DNA of 64,000 bases from Phytophthora hibernalis (Eukaryota > Oomycota > Peronosporomycetes > Peronosporales > Peronosporaceae), in the NCBI GenBank assembly GCA_012656075.1, contig JAAKBF010000246.1, positions 62,001-126,000 on the forward strand, given 5' to 3'. Below, piece after piece: positions 32,104 through 43,440 of the stretch. How positions within the stretch are numbered: position 1 is the first letter of the stretch; each line of letters opens with the position of its first letter. The position numbers and the translations under genes are program-made. The notes under the pieces were generated by a model. The model did no database searches, was not told the DNA's origin, and saw only the letters and a list, made by a program, of their open reading frames with translations.

Positions 32104-32292
32104 TTCACTCTCACCGAGGCTTGCGCCTCTCTCTTCTCTATTTTCCGTCGATTTACATAATCCGTATTCAAGTCATCAGGCGGTTTGCACGAACCCGTGA
32201 ACGCAAACAAATAGTCGGCGTCCAGCGCAGGCTCGGCTAACTGTGGCAGCCCGATTGGGACCAACCAAGTTTCAGTTGGAGGGCTGCCTAGT

Positions 32293-34660
32293 TTAAATGA
32301 CTCCCATAGACCAATTCTTGAAGTTATGGCGAGAGGTCTTTCTCTCCACCTTCGCCTTCAGAAGAGACGCCAGCTCGTTGAATGCTTCGCATCTTCCCGC
32401 ATCGTGGACTTGCTTGCACATCTTGCACCTCTTGAAACAATAATGTGCAGTGTGTGAGTCCACCACAGGCGGCACACGGGCCATATTGTCGGCGACCATA
32501 GGCCTCGGTTGTCTCGGTCGTGTGGGTATTGGTTATTCCCAACCCTCGGCCGACGGTTGTCGGCTCGAGCAAACGTTCCCTCGGCGGCGTGACGACGCTC
32601 CGAATCATTCGCGGAAGCCACATGACCGTGGTCTTCATCCGACGCATACTCGTCGTCCGAGTACCTATCCGAGCTTCGGTCGCCATTGCTAGGCAGTACT
32701 CCGGGTCGTAACCCTCGGTATCATCATAACCCCACTGGATGTCTCTATAGGTTCCCCTCGCGGATCGACCGAGCCATCCACCTTCAACGCAGCGACCATG
32801 TCTGTCAGTGCTTCAGCTAGAGTTACCCTCGGTCGGTATGGACGATCATCTCGACGTCGGTTGTCATCCCGATACCGGTCTTCCCGACGGCAACCATCGT
32901 CTCGGTCAAATCCTCGGAACGTCCATCGTCACGGCGACGACTTTCATCTTGATCCTTGGGGCGTCGTACCGAGCACTCGCGTCCTATCTTCTGCTCACGG
33001 ACTCATAGGATGTCATTTATCATATCTTCCAGGTCATGAATATTCTTGACCCGTACGTGTCACAGACGCTCTTCCAAGGCTCGGTCTTCGCAAGTATCAA
33101 GAAAGTGTTCAACATGATCCTTGGCCTCACGACCGCCATGCTCAAATTGCACCCCGGCGTTCCTGGCATAGCCATTTAGCCGGTTCAGATTGTCGCAAAC
33201 GCGCTCCTTCTCTTCACGCCTCACCGCGTAGTACCGTGCTTTCGCCGATTGATTAAACCGGGAACAGTAGTACTTGATAAACGCATCACTCAACAATTTC
33301 CACGTTCGTCTCGTCTTCCGCGGGAGTTGTCGGTACCAATGCAGGGTGCCAACTTGGAGGCTCAGCTCGAACGCCATGCACCATTCATTCGGTGGCGTAT
33401 GTGTTCCTTTCATCTCATAGATGAAGGCTCGGAGACATTGCATCGACTTCTCGGTCTTGTCTCGGAGGCCGAGATAGGGCTTGATGTTCCCCAACGAGAG
33501 GTGCGTGGCTATCTCAACCCTCGGTGTGGAACTCTCGATCTCCATCGAGCTGAGCTCTCGGATTTGACGTGCCCATTCTCCGGTCACGTCACCCCATTGG
33601 TCTTCCACTTCGACCGAGTCGTCGTCCGAGAAGTCATCGTGAGCATCGAAACGTCGGTTCGTCGCCCGACCTATACTTCAGCCCGCCGTCGGAGCGGTCT
33701 GTGTATTCTCAAAACCTTTCGCCAGCCGCTCGGTACGGTCCGCTGACCGAGGCGTTACCACATGCGAATCTTGAAAATACGCCGAAGCGGTCCCCTTCGC
33801 CGAAAACACACCCGTCCCGACCGACCTCTCGGGCTGACACCCGGAAGTTGTCGATAGCGGGATCCACGATGGATCCAACCCCTCGGTCGTGCGTGAGAGG
33901 CTCGACCGACGGTTGGAGCCCGGCTCAGGCACACCGAAAACCGCCCGAAGCTTCTGTTTCCACTTGCGCAGAGAGAGCGGCATCTTCGATCGACTAACCT
34001 TGAATGTCGGTCTCGGTGGGGAGTGCTTGAGGTTCACAGCCCGTAGCTAGGAATAGTTGCACCGTATCTGCGGCCACCTGTTGGATGCTCCACGATTCCA
34101 CTGGGACAACTAATTCTGCCCCGAGTTCCATCCATACGGCTTGTCGAATTGACTTTGGCGCAAAGGCCCGCATCCACTTGCTCTTCGTCATCATCACCTC
34201 CATGCATCTCCCTAGAACCTTGTTGGCAATCGGAGTGTCCCCATTAACTGGAGGCCGACTGCCGTATGACCGAGAACTCGCGTCCTCGGTCATCATCAGC
34301 GATTGAGATCGCCGAGTCCATCTTCGTTGTCTTCGTGAGCTGGTTCAGGACCAGCCACTTCGTCCAACTTTTCGGTGAGGTTTAGCGCGAGCGACCTCAC
34401 CCCTCCGCTACGTCCTGCTGAGACGGTAGTGGCTTCCGAAACCTCGGACATCGCTGTCGCTTCTTCCAGGTATTCGTCTTCGTCATCTTCTTTGGCTTCA
34501 GAGTAATCCATCCGCACGTCGAAGCTGTCCGAACGCTTGTTGATCGGCTCCAAAGTACCTGGGGTCGCGAGTGTTGGACCGGACCTCACCGAACCCTCGG
34601 TGTGCTCTCCGCTCGACTACCTTGGCGTTTCTGGTACCGCTGACTTCGCTCCTCTCGCCA
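32293..34660 (-). pseudogene. Gypsy A Gag with zinc knuckle
   Basis: Starts near 34660 (MARGAKSAVPETPR). Acidic N-terminal pieces (EAKEDDEDEYLEEATAMSE) lead to the capsid-like region at 33608-33060 (LSLGNIKPYLGLRDKTEKSM, WYRQLPRKTRRTWKLLSDAF, FIKYYCSRFNQSAKARYY), the retrotransposon gag pattern. At about 32460-32370 a zinc knuckle is readable across frames (CFKRCKMCKQVHDAGRCEAF). There are at least four frame changes. Confidence 0.75.
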
Positions 34661-34753
34661 TCTTCTCTCTTCTTCTTCTCCTGTCTTCTCTCGAATGCTC
34701 GTAAGGGTAAGAACCTATATACAACCAAGACACACAGAAAGTCACTCCCAATC

Positions 34754-34863
34754 TCGGGTCGCGGCACCAGTTGTCGTGTAGGATCACGCAGAAATTCTCA
34801 CTACCAAACGGTATGAGTCCCACTAACAACACTCGCTTCTCCTTGTCAGGTCAACGAGCGTTG
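34754..34863 (-). repeat. Gypsy A LTR end (34772-34863) and primer site (34754-34771)
   Basis: On the minus strand the last about 92 bases of the LTR, from CCAACGCTCGTTGACCTGAC to TCCTACACGACA, match the LTR end at 56933-57025 with about seven differences by eye. The following ACTGGTGCCGCGACCCGAG is the primer site. The part of the LTR above 34863 is too diverged or deleted to align by eye. Confidence 0.8.
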
Positions 34864-35266
34864 GCCCAATCGCTAGCTGAGCGAGGTAAAACATAACTAT
34901 CTATAGTCCGGGTTTCATCCAACATCAACTCCCTCTTCTTCCTCCTCGACACGTCGCCCGTAGCTCGTGATGGCTACCGCTAGGTCGTCTCCCTGCGCTT
35001 TCGATACGCTCATGTAGTCAACCACCGCCGTTGATCTACTTCGTTTCGACATCAACCAGTACTGTGGGAGCAAGCTGAACAAGACAAGTAAATGTAGTGT
35101 ATGCGGAAAGGTTTTACCCTGGATGTGTGATCGTGTAATTTCTCACACGCGCTCCGGAAACTGCATTGGCCAAGATCCCGAAGAGAAGAAGCTTTCAATG
35201 GACCCTAAAAGCTGACATGAAGACGACTATTATACTGAATACTTGTGATGTGGACGTCCCCCTGTC
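34864..35266 (+). pseudogene. BED-type zinc-finger fragment (hAT-like?), target of gypsy B1
   Basis: From about 34965 the plus strand reads MATARSSPCAFDTLM, stop, then DLLRFDINQYCGSKLNKTSK and CSVCGKVLPWMCDRVISHTR, then SGNC and EEKKLSMDPKS. C-x2-C...H-x5-C spacing fits a BED finger as found at the N-terminus of hAT transposases. The piece ends where the LTR of gypsy B1 begins. Nothing else of the gene is recognised after B1. Confidence 0.4.
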
Positions 35267-35339
35267 AATGGCAGGGCAGAGGACATCCACGTCAAGCCGT
35301 CTGTCCAGCTTTATGCTGGACAGCGTCAACATCATTACG

Positions 35340-37600
35340 ACGGCTACAACCGGACATACGGAACATCGTGATGACATGGTGACAATTAGTTTAGGCTACG
35401 ACCAGACGGTTCGGTGTCCACGAAGAACCGTCGAAATGTAGTTGAAGATTCCTGACTTCCCGACTACCTTTACAGTCATGCCGGTACCGGAGGACAAGGA
35501 CGTGATGCTTGGCATGAAGTGGCTTCGAGAGAACAACCCCGACATCGATTGGGAACGTTCGTTGCTTCGTCCTCGTGCTCAAACGTCCGAACCGCCGTCG
35601 CAACAACTGGTGGTGCCCAAAACAACCACCGGCTCGCATAATTGGAGGGCGCCGCTTCAAAAGCGCACAAGAACCGCGAGACCTTCCGCTATCTAGACAG
35701 CACGGACACTCGGGCAAGTTTGGTCACACGAAGCTCATTTCGTCGAAGCAGTTTGCGAAGGGACTACACAAAAGGGAAGGACGTCGAAGCTGGTTTTGTT
35801 GTCAACCCACACGACACCAAAAACACTGAGCGTTTCAAGCAGCAAGGATGGGAGGCGTTAGTGGACAACTCAGCATATGAAGTACTACTCAAGTATCGAG
35901 ACACCGTGTTTCGTACGGAGTTGCCGAATACCCCACCCCTGGCCGTGAAGGGATCGAGCATGAAATGCAGCTCCAACCGGGAACACAACCGATATCGGTA
36001 AAACAGTGGTGTCAGAGCCCCCAGCAGCGCCAAGTGATCCAAGACTGGACCAAAGAAATTGTGCAAGCAGGTGTTATTCGGCCGAGTACTTCCGCTTTCT
36101 GTTCCCCGACGTTCTGTGTAAAGAAGCCCGTTGGATGGCGCATTATTCATGACTATCGTCAGCTCAATAGTGCTACCATTCTGCCAGCTATTCCGATGTC
36201 AAGGAAAGAAGATACGTTTGACGCTATGGGCGGTAGCTACTGATTTTCCTGCATGGACCTACTGTGGGTCTACTACCAGGTAAAACTCCTGGAATCAGAC
36301 ATCCGATTTACTGCTTTTGCGACGCCTGATGGGCTTTTTGAGTATCTTGTCACCCCTGTGGGGCTCAGTGGCAGTCCTGGTACTTTCGTCTGTTACAGCG
36401 AGTCTTCAGCGATCTACGTGATGTCATGCGGATCTACTTTGATGACATTTATTATTCACGCAGGACAAGGATGTCCAGACGCGTGTTGAAGACCTGGATC
36501 GTGTGTTGCAAAGGTGTCAAGAACAAGAAATCTACGTCAAACTAGCTAAGTGTCAGTTCTGCATTGAGGAAATCCCATGCCTGGGAGATTTTGTTGGACG
36601 CAATGGTGTTCGAATGGACCCTGACAAAGTGCGCGTCATTAAGGAATGGCCAATTACACGCACAAAGAAGCAAATGGAGAGTTTCTTGGGCACGACAGTG
36701 TACGTGTCGCGCTTTTGTGCAGACTTCGCGCAGTTTGCCGGACCTCTTCGCGAAAATACTGAAGGCTTGCGGCCCAAGAAAACGCTTCAGCTCACAGACC
36801 ACCAACTTGAGTGTTTCAATGAGCTCAAGCGGCGTCTGTCAGCCCCTCCCGTTCTTCAACTTCCTGATTTCGACAAACCGTTTGGCATTCGCATGGATGC
36901 ATCGAACTTTGCCATAGGGGGAGTTTTGTTTCAAAAGGAGGGAGAGCTCGAGCATCCAATCGCGTATGCTCGTCGTAAGATGAAACCAGCCGAGCTCCAC
37001 TGTCCTGTGCGAGAACAAGAACTGTTGACCATCATGAATGCTCTACGAGTGTGGTGAGTCTATCTACTCGATCGTCCATTCACTGTGGAGACGGACCACA
37101 AGAGTATTGAGACAATATTGACGCAAAAGACAACCAACCGTAGAGTTGCCCGATGGTTCAACGAATTAGCTGAATTCTAGCCCCAGTTCAAGGGGATTCC
37201 AGGCGACAGCAATCAGGTATCCGATGCGGTGTCTCAATACCCTCTATTCGAGCACAAGGCAGCACAAGTCAGTTTAAAGGAACTCATTGATGCAGCTCAA
37301 AACCGGGGGTAGTGTCCAGTATCCGAGCAACGAGTGCAAATGGTGGCGCATTCTGTAAAGCAACTCTATTCAGCTGATCGCAGAATCCAGGCGCTATTAC
37401 AGAGTATTGCGGAAGGTAAAGAGGTATCACGCTACTCCGTAAACAATGGCATGCTGTACTACCAGACACGAGACGATGAAAATGTTCGACTGGTGATTCC
37501 GGATAATAAAGACCTGAAGAACCGTGCTATTTGTGAAAACCACGATGTGGTCACGGCAGGTCACCCGGGTATTTCAAGACATACTTAGCAGTCCAGAAGA
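35340..37600 (+). pseudogene. Gypsy B1 protease remnant, RT and RNase H
   Basis: Protease tail (MVTISLGYDQTVRCPRRTVE, then TAG; MPVPEDKDVMLGMKWLREN), RT fingers (VIRPSTSAFCSPTFCVKKPV, WRIIHDYRQLNSATILP), palm with YFDDIYYS in a second frame (about 36435), thumb (CLGDFVGRNGVRMDPDKV, MESFLGTTVYVSRFCADF), RNase H (FGIRMDASNFAIGGVLFQKE, LHCPVREQELLTI) and the HHCC finger (ENHDVVTAGHPGISRH). Stops at 35439, 36241, 37055 and 37180 interrupt it. The three inside the duplicated block are shared with B2, and the stop at 37180 lies in the shared part as well. Confidence 0.85.
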
Positions 37601-37617
37601 AGTATTACTGGCCCAAG

Positions 37618-38832
37618 ATGTCGAAGTACATTCAGCGTTACGTGAACACCTGTGAGCTTTGCCAGCGCAATAAGGCACGCCAAACAAAACAACCTGGTCT
37701 ATTACAGTCGTTGGACATTCCAGAGGGTCGATGGGTTGATATTTCGATGGACTTCATGATTGCATTGCCTCGAACAACCGCAGGGAAAGACGCCATTATG
37801 GTAGTCGTGGACCGCTTGACGAGGCGTGCAAAGGTCATCGCAACCAACACGGTGGCGACAGCAGAAAAGACTGCTGCGCTATTCATGATCAATTATGTGA
37901 AAGATCATGGAGTGCCGAAGTCGATCATTTCTGACCGAGACTCGAAATTCACGTCAAAGTTTTGGAAAGAGGTGATTACAATGCTTCAAACGATCCATAA
38001 ACTATCATCGGCTCTGCGACAGCAGACTGATGGCCAGGCCGAACGTACTAATCGGTTTGTTGAAGATTATCTCCGTGGCGTCGTCAATCCATTCCAGAAT
38101 GACTGGGATGAGTACTTGCATTTGGCTGTGTTTGCATACAACAGACGTGTTCACTCGTCGATCGGTATGTCACCCTTAGAGGCCGATTTGGGTTATGTGC
38201 CCTATATGCCAGATGATGTGGCAAGAGACCCAGAATTTGAGCACTTGCAGAAGGCATCCCAAGAGTTTTTGCTCAAGCAAGACGCTATCTTGAAGATGAC
38301 ACAAGACGCTATGAGCGAGGCGCAGAGTCGCATGAAGTCGTATTACGACAAGAACAGACTTGCCCAAGACTTCAAACAAGGGGACTTAGTACTCCTGGAC
38401 GGACGAAATTTGGACATTCGTCACAAAGCATTCGCTCAAGCCAAGAAACTCGCATCACGATTTATTGGACCGTATCCGATCGTGAAACAAGTTCAACGTG
38501 ACTCCTATGAGCTGAAGTTGTCGAAGGGATTGTGGCTTCACCCGGTATTACATACTTCATTGCTGAAGCCTCACCGGAGCGACAAATCACGCCAGCAAAA
38601 CATTCATGAAATTCTGTTGGTCGATGGTACTGTGGGGCAACTGGTGCACGAAGTCATCAAGCACCGTCGCTTCAGAAAGAAACTGCAATATAAAGTATGG
38701 TGGCTTGGTGAAGCACGTGAAGACGTCACAAGGGAACCAGTAGAGAACTTGAACAAATCCAAGGCCTCATTGACCAGTACTGGGAATCGAAGCAGAACCC
38801 CAAGCCACCTTCAAAGTAGCAAGGCCTTTTGA
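37618..38832 (+). CDS. Gypsy B1 integrase with C-terminal chromodomain-like end
   Basis: A 404-codon open frame starting inside pol. The second half of the HHCC finger (NTCELCQRNK) is followed by the integrase core with all three acidic residues (ISMDFMIALP, IISDRDSKFTSKFW, TDGQAERTNRFVEDYL). After a basic linker comes an SH3-like end (GDLVLLDGRNLDI, RFIGPYPIVKQVQRDSYELK, HPVLHTSLLKPHR) and a chromodomain-like tail (KHRRFRKKLQYKVWWLGEAR). It joins cDNA into host DNA. The frame is intact, but the finger is split from it by a stop just upstream (about 37587). Confidence 0.85.
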   Translation: MSKYIQRYVNTCELCQRNKARQTKQPGLLQSLDIPEGRWVDISMDFMIALPRTTAGKDAIMVVVDRLTRRAKVIATNTVATAEKTAALFMINYVKDHGVPKSIISDRDSKFTSKFWKEVITMLQTIHKLSSALRQQTDGQAERTNRFVEDYLRGVVNPFQNDWDEYLHLAVFAYNRRVHSSIGMSPLEADLGYVPYMPDDVARDPEFEHLQKASQEFLLKQDAILKMTQDAMSEAQSRMKSYYDKNRLAQDFKQGDLVLLDGRNLDIRHKAFAQAKKLASRFIGPYPIVKQVQRDSYELKLSKGLWLHPVLHTSLLKPHRSDKSRQQNIHEILLVDGTVGQLVHEVIKHRRFRKKLQYKVWWLGEAREDVTREPVENLNKSKASLTSTGNRSRTPSHLQSSKAF

Positions 38833-38841
38833 AAGGGAGGT

Positions 38842-38940
38842 CATGTGCCAATGGCAGGGCAGAGGACATCCACGTCAAGACGCCTGTCCAGCTTTGTGTT
38901 TATGCTGGACAGCGTCAACATCATTACGACACGTCAGTTG
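38842..38940 (+). repeat. Gypsy B1 3' LTR start
   Basis: It begins TGTGCCAATGGCAGGGCAGA right after the polypurine tract and repeats the 35267-35340 segment with a few substitutions and an 8-base insertion (TTGTGTTT versus TT). The end of the LTR was not identified. Confidence 0.65.
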
Positions 38941-39205
38941 CCGCGTCAACCTCAAAATTGGCGTACTCTAATTGGTTTGAAATCCTATGGATTTGAAACC
39001 GTTCAGTTTACCAGCGGATTCTTGATTATGGGGCGCTGTGTAAAATTTTGAGATTGCCAGTTTCAAACGACGTTTCGGATTAGAAGGTTTTCATTTCATA
39101 GGTAGAGAAAGATAAGATTAGGATTTGAGTGTAATAGCTTTTAGGATAGGACCTGGATATTGTGTGCGTGTCCAGTGCGCCAGGATCGGTGGCTGCGCAG
39201 GCGTC

Positions 39206-39610
39206 ATGAGCGCGCCGCCGCCGACAGTAAGTTGGCGAGTCACTCAATCACTTTTCAACTTTTCATCTTCTCCGTTCATCGTCTTCCAGCGCGCAGCGCC
39301 TTCGGAATCGTCTTCGTTCTCCCCCGCTCTCTATCGGCTCTACTTGTGTGATAATACTACGGTAGGGTCACGAATCCCTACTTTGGTGGCTTCTACGGCC
39401 AAACTCGACAAGGTGGACGACCATGACTCCTTCGACGGCGAACAAGACAACTTTGATGACTTCGATATCTGCTCCGGAAAGGAGAGCAACGGCAGCGAGG
39501 TGGACAAGGGAGGTACCAGTGGTAACAGTCAAGAAGCCGTTCAGGATAGCAACGTGGAGGTGTTTGAAGTAGATGATGCTAGCAGTAACGAAGAGTATGA
39601 GGAAATATAA
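39206..39610 (+). CDS. Unknown acidic protein, two exons
   Basis: Exon 1 is 39206-39226 (MSAPPPT); a 63-base intron (GTAAGT..TTCCAG) leads to exon 2 at 39290-39610. The intron also lies in an open frame, so splicing is inferred from the excellent sites and pyrimidine-rich end. The protein has a Ser-rich start (RAAPSESSSFSPALY), a short hydrophobic piece (VGSRIPTLVASTAKL) and a long Asp/Glu-rich tail ending EEYEEI. No family recognised. It could be the leftover 5' exon of a larger gene. Confidence 0.35.
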   Translation: MSAPPPTVSWRVTQSLFNFSSSPFIVFQRAAPSESSSFSPALYRLYLCDNTTVGSRIPTLVASTAKLDKVDDHDSFDGEQDNFDDFDICSGKESNGSEVDKGGTSGNSQEAVQDSNVEVFEVDDASSNEEYEEI

Positions 39611-41493
39611 GGTAGTGCAGGTTTCAGTTACACGTATACCAACTGATACTAAATGTATTCCATTGAGACTACCTCAACGAGGTACCCTGTATTTTGGTGC
39701 ACCCTACACTCCCCTGTCAGTGACTGACTGCCTGTAAGTCGTCACTGCCTGGCAGCGCCACAATCTCCAATGGTGGATCATCCTTGGCATTAGTGCCATC
39801 CAGGGCCTGGATGTTCTAACTCCACGGCGGAGGACAGGGGGAGCCCGAGGTGAGAACGAAAGGACTATATATGCCTTCGCGAATTCCGAGCTGACTGCTA
39901 AACTAGCGCACTGCAAAGATCTCGATACCGCGAGCTCATGGTAAATCAGGATGACACCGGCAATACTGGATTCCAGACTCACCATCTCAATTAGTTTCCA
40001 GGTTAATCCTTGACATTTTCTAAATCGACATTTTAGCTTATTGGTCACTTCCGATTTATACAGGCCTAACTAGGAGGACAAAGCCAGATTAAGAAGCCCC
40101 ATGAGGCGGACACAATATTAGAAAGGCACAAAAATACATACTGTATAAATACTGGCCATTCTTGCAACTCGGATTACAACTCTTTTGATTGGCTAAAATT
40201 AACACTTGTCATTAACAGCGGTAAAGTGCCCACCAAAACGAGTGTGTAGCTCTGAGTAGATCGATGTGACTCATGATTCTCATGAAAGCTACCAATGACG
40301 GTGTAAGTCTTACAGGTATACCGCACAACCCTCCCAAGCATGTTATGTTGCCTACACTGCAACCAAATTGACTATGTGGACGCCACAGAATTGCTCGCTC
40401 TCCGTCGCGCGAAGCCCGCCAGTCGCGTCAACGACTACTGTAGAGTAGATCCGTAGCAGTAGACCATTGACGCAATGCCTCGTACCCATTTGCATATACT
40501 ACTACCTAAACGCTCAAAACACATATAGTGGTTTAGATTTCCCCGTCAGAAGTTAGCCCCGACGCGGCCGTGTCCACCGTAGCTAGAGAAGCACTACGGT
40601 TCATGCCGTAGCTTTACCTAGAATATTTATACGGTTTCCTCCTGTCCATCAGTGAGAAGCGCTCACTTGGCCTTCCAAGTCCGTGATCTCTACGTCTAAC
40701 ATGACCCGAACGACCTGCTCTATCATTTGTGCGCAGTCGTAACAGTGCGTGCCGTCGTCCTCGTACGCCATATACGTCATGGGATGGCTTACACCAACCT
40801 GTCGTGGTGCATTTGTGCTTTCATGTTGCTGCGCTACATGTTACATTTGTTTGCAGCCTCCATTTGGTTCCGTTTGCAAACCTGATTTGTTTATTTACTT
40901 GGCTTTTGTATTGGATAGGGTTGCAAACCTGGACGACCCTTGCTACTGTGCGGGCAGCCAACGGACAGGGCTCCCGATTAGTACATACAATAATGTACAT
41001 TTAGTTGCTCCCATAATGTATGGAAGCCACTTGGGGATGTATTATACATACAATTATGTATGGCGAGAGGTTTTATAAATGCATTATTAATGGGTGAATT
41101 TACCATTTTTCCAGTTGCCAACTCAGCTTCCAGAAATCGAGCGGTACGAGTCTGCTCTCCGCTAACTTGTATTATGGATTTTGCTTCCTATTAATAGCCC
41201 GACGCCTGGAGGCCCACAAGGTCCGCTACTTGCATGGCACCGGTGCTGGAGCGCGCCGCGTCGGACGCGGATGATTCGGTCATCACCCACAACGCAGAGG
41301 CGCACCGCGACACGATAATCCTGAGTTTACGTGTATTTGACAAGACAATGGACTATGTTGTTTTCCTGGTGCCCGCCCCACAAAAGACTGGCGCGCAGAC
41401 AGTTCACGAGTGTTTTGATTAGATAATTTTCCATTACTGGTATGCGTTAATACCCATTAATGGCCATTATGTATGTAAGGTATCTTGTGTTTA
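39611..41493. other. No supported gene
   Basis: Mixed, mostly AT-rich sequence with scattered decayed coding pieces (a minus ORF at 39704-40048 has no domain; 40729-41078 is low-complexity Cys/Leu-rich). No tRNA, rRNA or repeat unit was recognised. AATGTAC/ACAATTATGTAT motifs recur at 40990-41060. An ORF at 41234-41422 (MAPVLERAASDADDSV) is of unknown nature. Confidence 0.4.
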
Positions 41494-43440
41494 TTAACCC
41501 CTTGACTCCCGACGTCGTAACTTGCGACATAACGAATTCATTATGTCGTATCTTATGACATTGAGCGTGCGACAATAGAGTTTGGCTCGGAAAATGAATT
41601 CCAATACTTAGATCAAGTCAAATGCATCGATTACAAAGCAATAAGATTCAAGAGGCATTTCGAGAACATCCAGAAACCGGACGCATGGGAAAAGTAGGGT
41701 AAGGGGACCAGATTGGGGATTCTCTCCAAATCCACTCATTTCAGAATTTCTCGGATGGTGCGCATCCGATCGAGTCGGCGGGGAAGACTGCCGCCATTGC
41801 CGCCGTCGCACACGACATCGACTTCGGCCATTTCTGGCGGCAGCTCAAGTCGGCGGGCTGGAAGGCCAAGAGACCAAGCGGTCTGCGGATGGAGTGGAGC
41901 TACTCAACTCCCGAAGGTGCGTACACGTTCGTCGGTGAAGATGCAGTCGTGGTACATGCACTAGAGACTGGCTTGCTGGACGAGAACCCGAGTGAAATTG
42001 GTGTCGAGGAGAAGGAAGGAGGTGGTGGGCGTGCGTCGCAGTGTGCCGTCAAGGAGAAGGAAGGAGGAGGAGGTGGTGGTCGTGCGTCGCAGAGTGTAGT
42101 CGGGGGCGAGGAAGGAGGTGGAGGTCGTGCGTCGCAGCGTGCAGTCAAGGAGAAGGAAGGAGGTGGAGGTCGTGCGTCGAAGAGTGTAGTGGAGGAGGAG
42201 GAAGGAGGTGATGTTCGCGCGTCGCAAATCGATACCAGCGTTCAACTCTCCCAGAATGCGTTGACTTCGTTGTTTGCTACTTCGAGCGATGCCGAACCTG
42301 AGCTCTCGCCTGCAGCTGGGATGGGAGCGTTTGATCTGTCACCGAGCGACATTCAACTCGACGCTTAACAGCGTAATGCTATAGCGAACTTGCAGCTACT
42401 TTCGGAGGTGTCAGATGTCGAGAGTGAGGGTGACCAACACACGGAACCTGCACCTGCCGCCGCTTCTTCTAGACAAACTCAACCCCACGGACATGTACGA
42501 AAAAGGATGTGAACTATGTTGCTGAGGACGAGAACACGAGTGAATACGAGTTTCAGCTCGGGGAGAGCGATGGTGTTGATTTTGATGCAGACTATGATGA
42601 ACCTGAACTAGAAGTGCATGACGACAACGACGTAGTGTTGTCAGACGAAGACCCAGTTGAAATGGACGAAGCTTTTATCAAGTCACTTCAACTTGGCAAC
42701 AATACGCTTGACAAGGAAGCTGTCAAGCTGCGCGAGGACGCATTACGTGCCACGGAGTGGACACCGGTGTCGTCAGATTATGAAACGGACGTAAATTCTT
42801 ATCCTGGATTAAATATGGAAGAGGCGCAGCATGTGTCCAAGCTGCGTAGACTTTGCGACTCTCCACTTCCCACCTTCTTCTTTTTCCTGCCTAAGTCAAT
42901 GTGGGTCATGATTAACGTCGACACCAACCGGTACGCCATTCAAGAAGTCGATAGGCGCGCCCAAATCATTCAAAAAGCAGGCGGAACGTCGGCAGGAGTC
43001 ACTCAAGCAGATCCGTCGTCGGCTAAAAGCAAAACCAGCGTACCAGACTCACGATATTCTTCATGTGATTGACCTCCTTATAGCGCGAATGCTATGCCCT
43101 CAGACCCGACGTTTTGCAGGGCACTGGTCGATGGTGGAAGACGGTGCTGTTCCTGCTGGTAATTTCGGCAGATTTATGGGACGAAATCGGTGTCAAAATA
43201 TCTTGCGGGATCTCCACTTTGTGGACAACCAGACTGGCCGGACCCGCGATAAACTGTGGAAGCTAAGCCCGGTCGCAGACAAAATCCAACAGTGCTTCTT
43301 GGCTGGGTGGTCGCTCCCCGCCGTGTTTTCGTTTGATGAAGGTGTGCTTCCGTCCACATCCCAAGCGCAACACGACACGCATGTTTATGCCTGACAAGCC
43401 GCATCGCTACGGGTCAAAGTTATTTATGATGTGCGACTCA
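41494..43440 (+). mobile_element. piggyBac-like element (copy 2), truncated
   Basis: TTAA at 41494-41497 followed by CCCCTTGACTCCCGAC resembles a piggyBac target site and terminal repeat. Coding starts near 41740: HDIDFGHFWRQLKSAGWKAK, then a repeat-rich stretch, an acidic region (42509-43000) and, after a frame change near 43000, the start of the DDE_Tnp_1_7 domain (GHWSMVEDGAVPAGNFGRFM, GWSLPAVFSFDEGVLPSTS, and PHRYGSKLFMMCDSKTAYCH in a third frame). FDEGVLP should hold the first catalytic Asp. Homology stops at about 43450, so later catalytic residues and the right end are missing. Confidence 0.7.
42003..42233 (+). repeat. In-frame minisatellite, five units of 45-51 bp
   Basis: Five tandem units (45, 51, 45, 45 and 45 bases) encode VKEKEGGGGRASQSV-type 15-residue repeats, with the second unit longer by two Gly. 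Units differ by a few substitutions. All keep the piggyBac-associated frame. Confidence 0.85.

Larger units (their letters stand above)
28839..34863 (-). mobile_element. Ty3/gypsy family A, 5' half
   Basis: On the minus strand: end of LTR (34863-34772), primer site, gag, zinc knuckle, protease, RT, RNase H and a second RNase H. It breaks off at 28839 after GDSRLAIQQSL. Integrase, antisense gene and 3' LTR are absent here but occur, starting at the matching codon, at 52882-57025. Many stops and frame changes show that it is inactive. Confidence 0.85.
35267..38940 (+). mobile_element. Ty3/gypsy B1 (internally deleted, chromodomain-type pol)
   Basis: Both ends carry the same sequence of about 75 bases (35267-35340 and 38842-38920: TG..CAATGGCAGGGCAGAGGACATCC to GCGTCAACATCATTACGAC), taken as LTR starts. 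The 3' one is preceded by a polypurine tract (GAAAGGGAGG, 38831-38840). The 5' LTR runs after about 75 bases straight into the protease, so gag and the rest of the LTR are deleted. The 3' LTR end was not located. Pol follows in the order protease, RT, RNase H, integrase. Confidence 0.8.

Noticed and set aside
42003..42233. Possible CRISPR-like array
   Set aside because: Units are contiguous, coding and without spacers; it is a minisatellite in a transposon ORF of a eukaryote.
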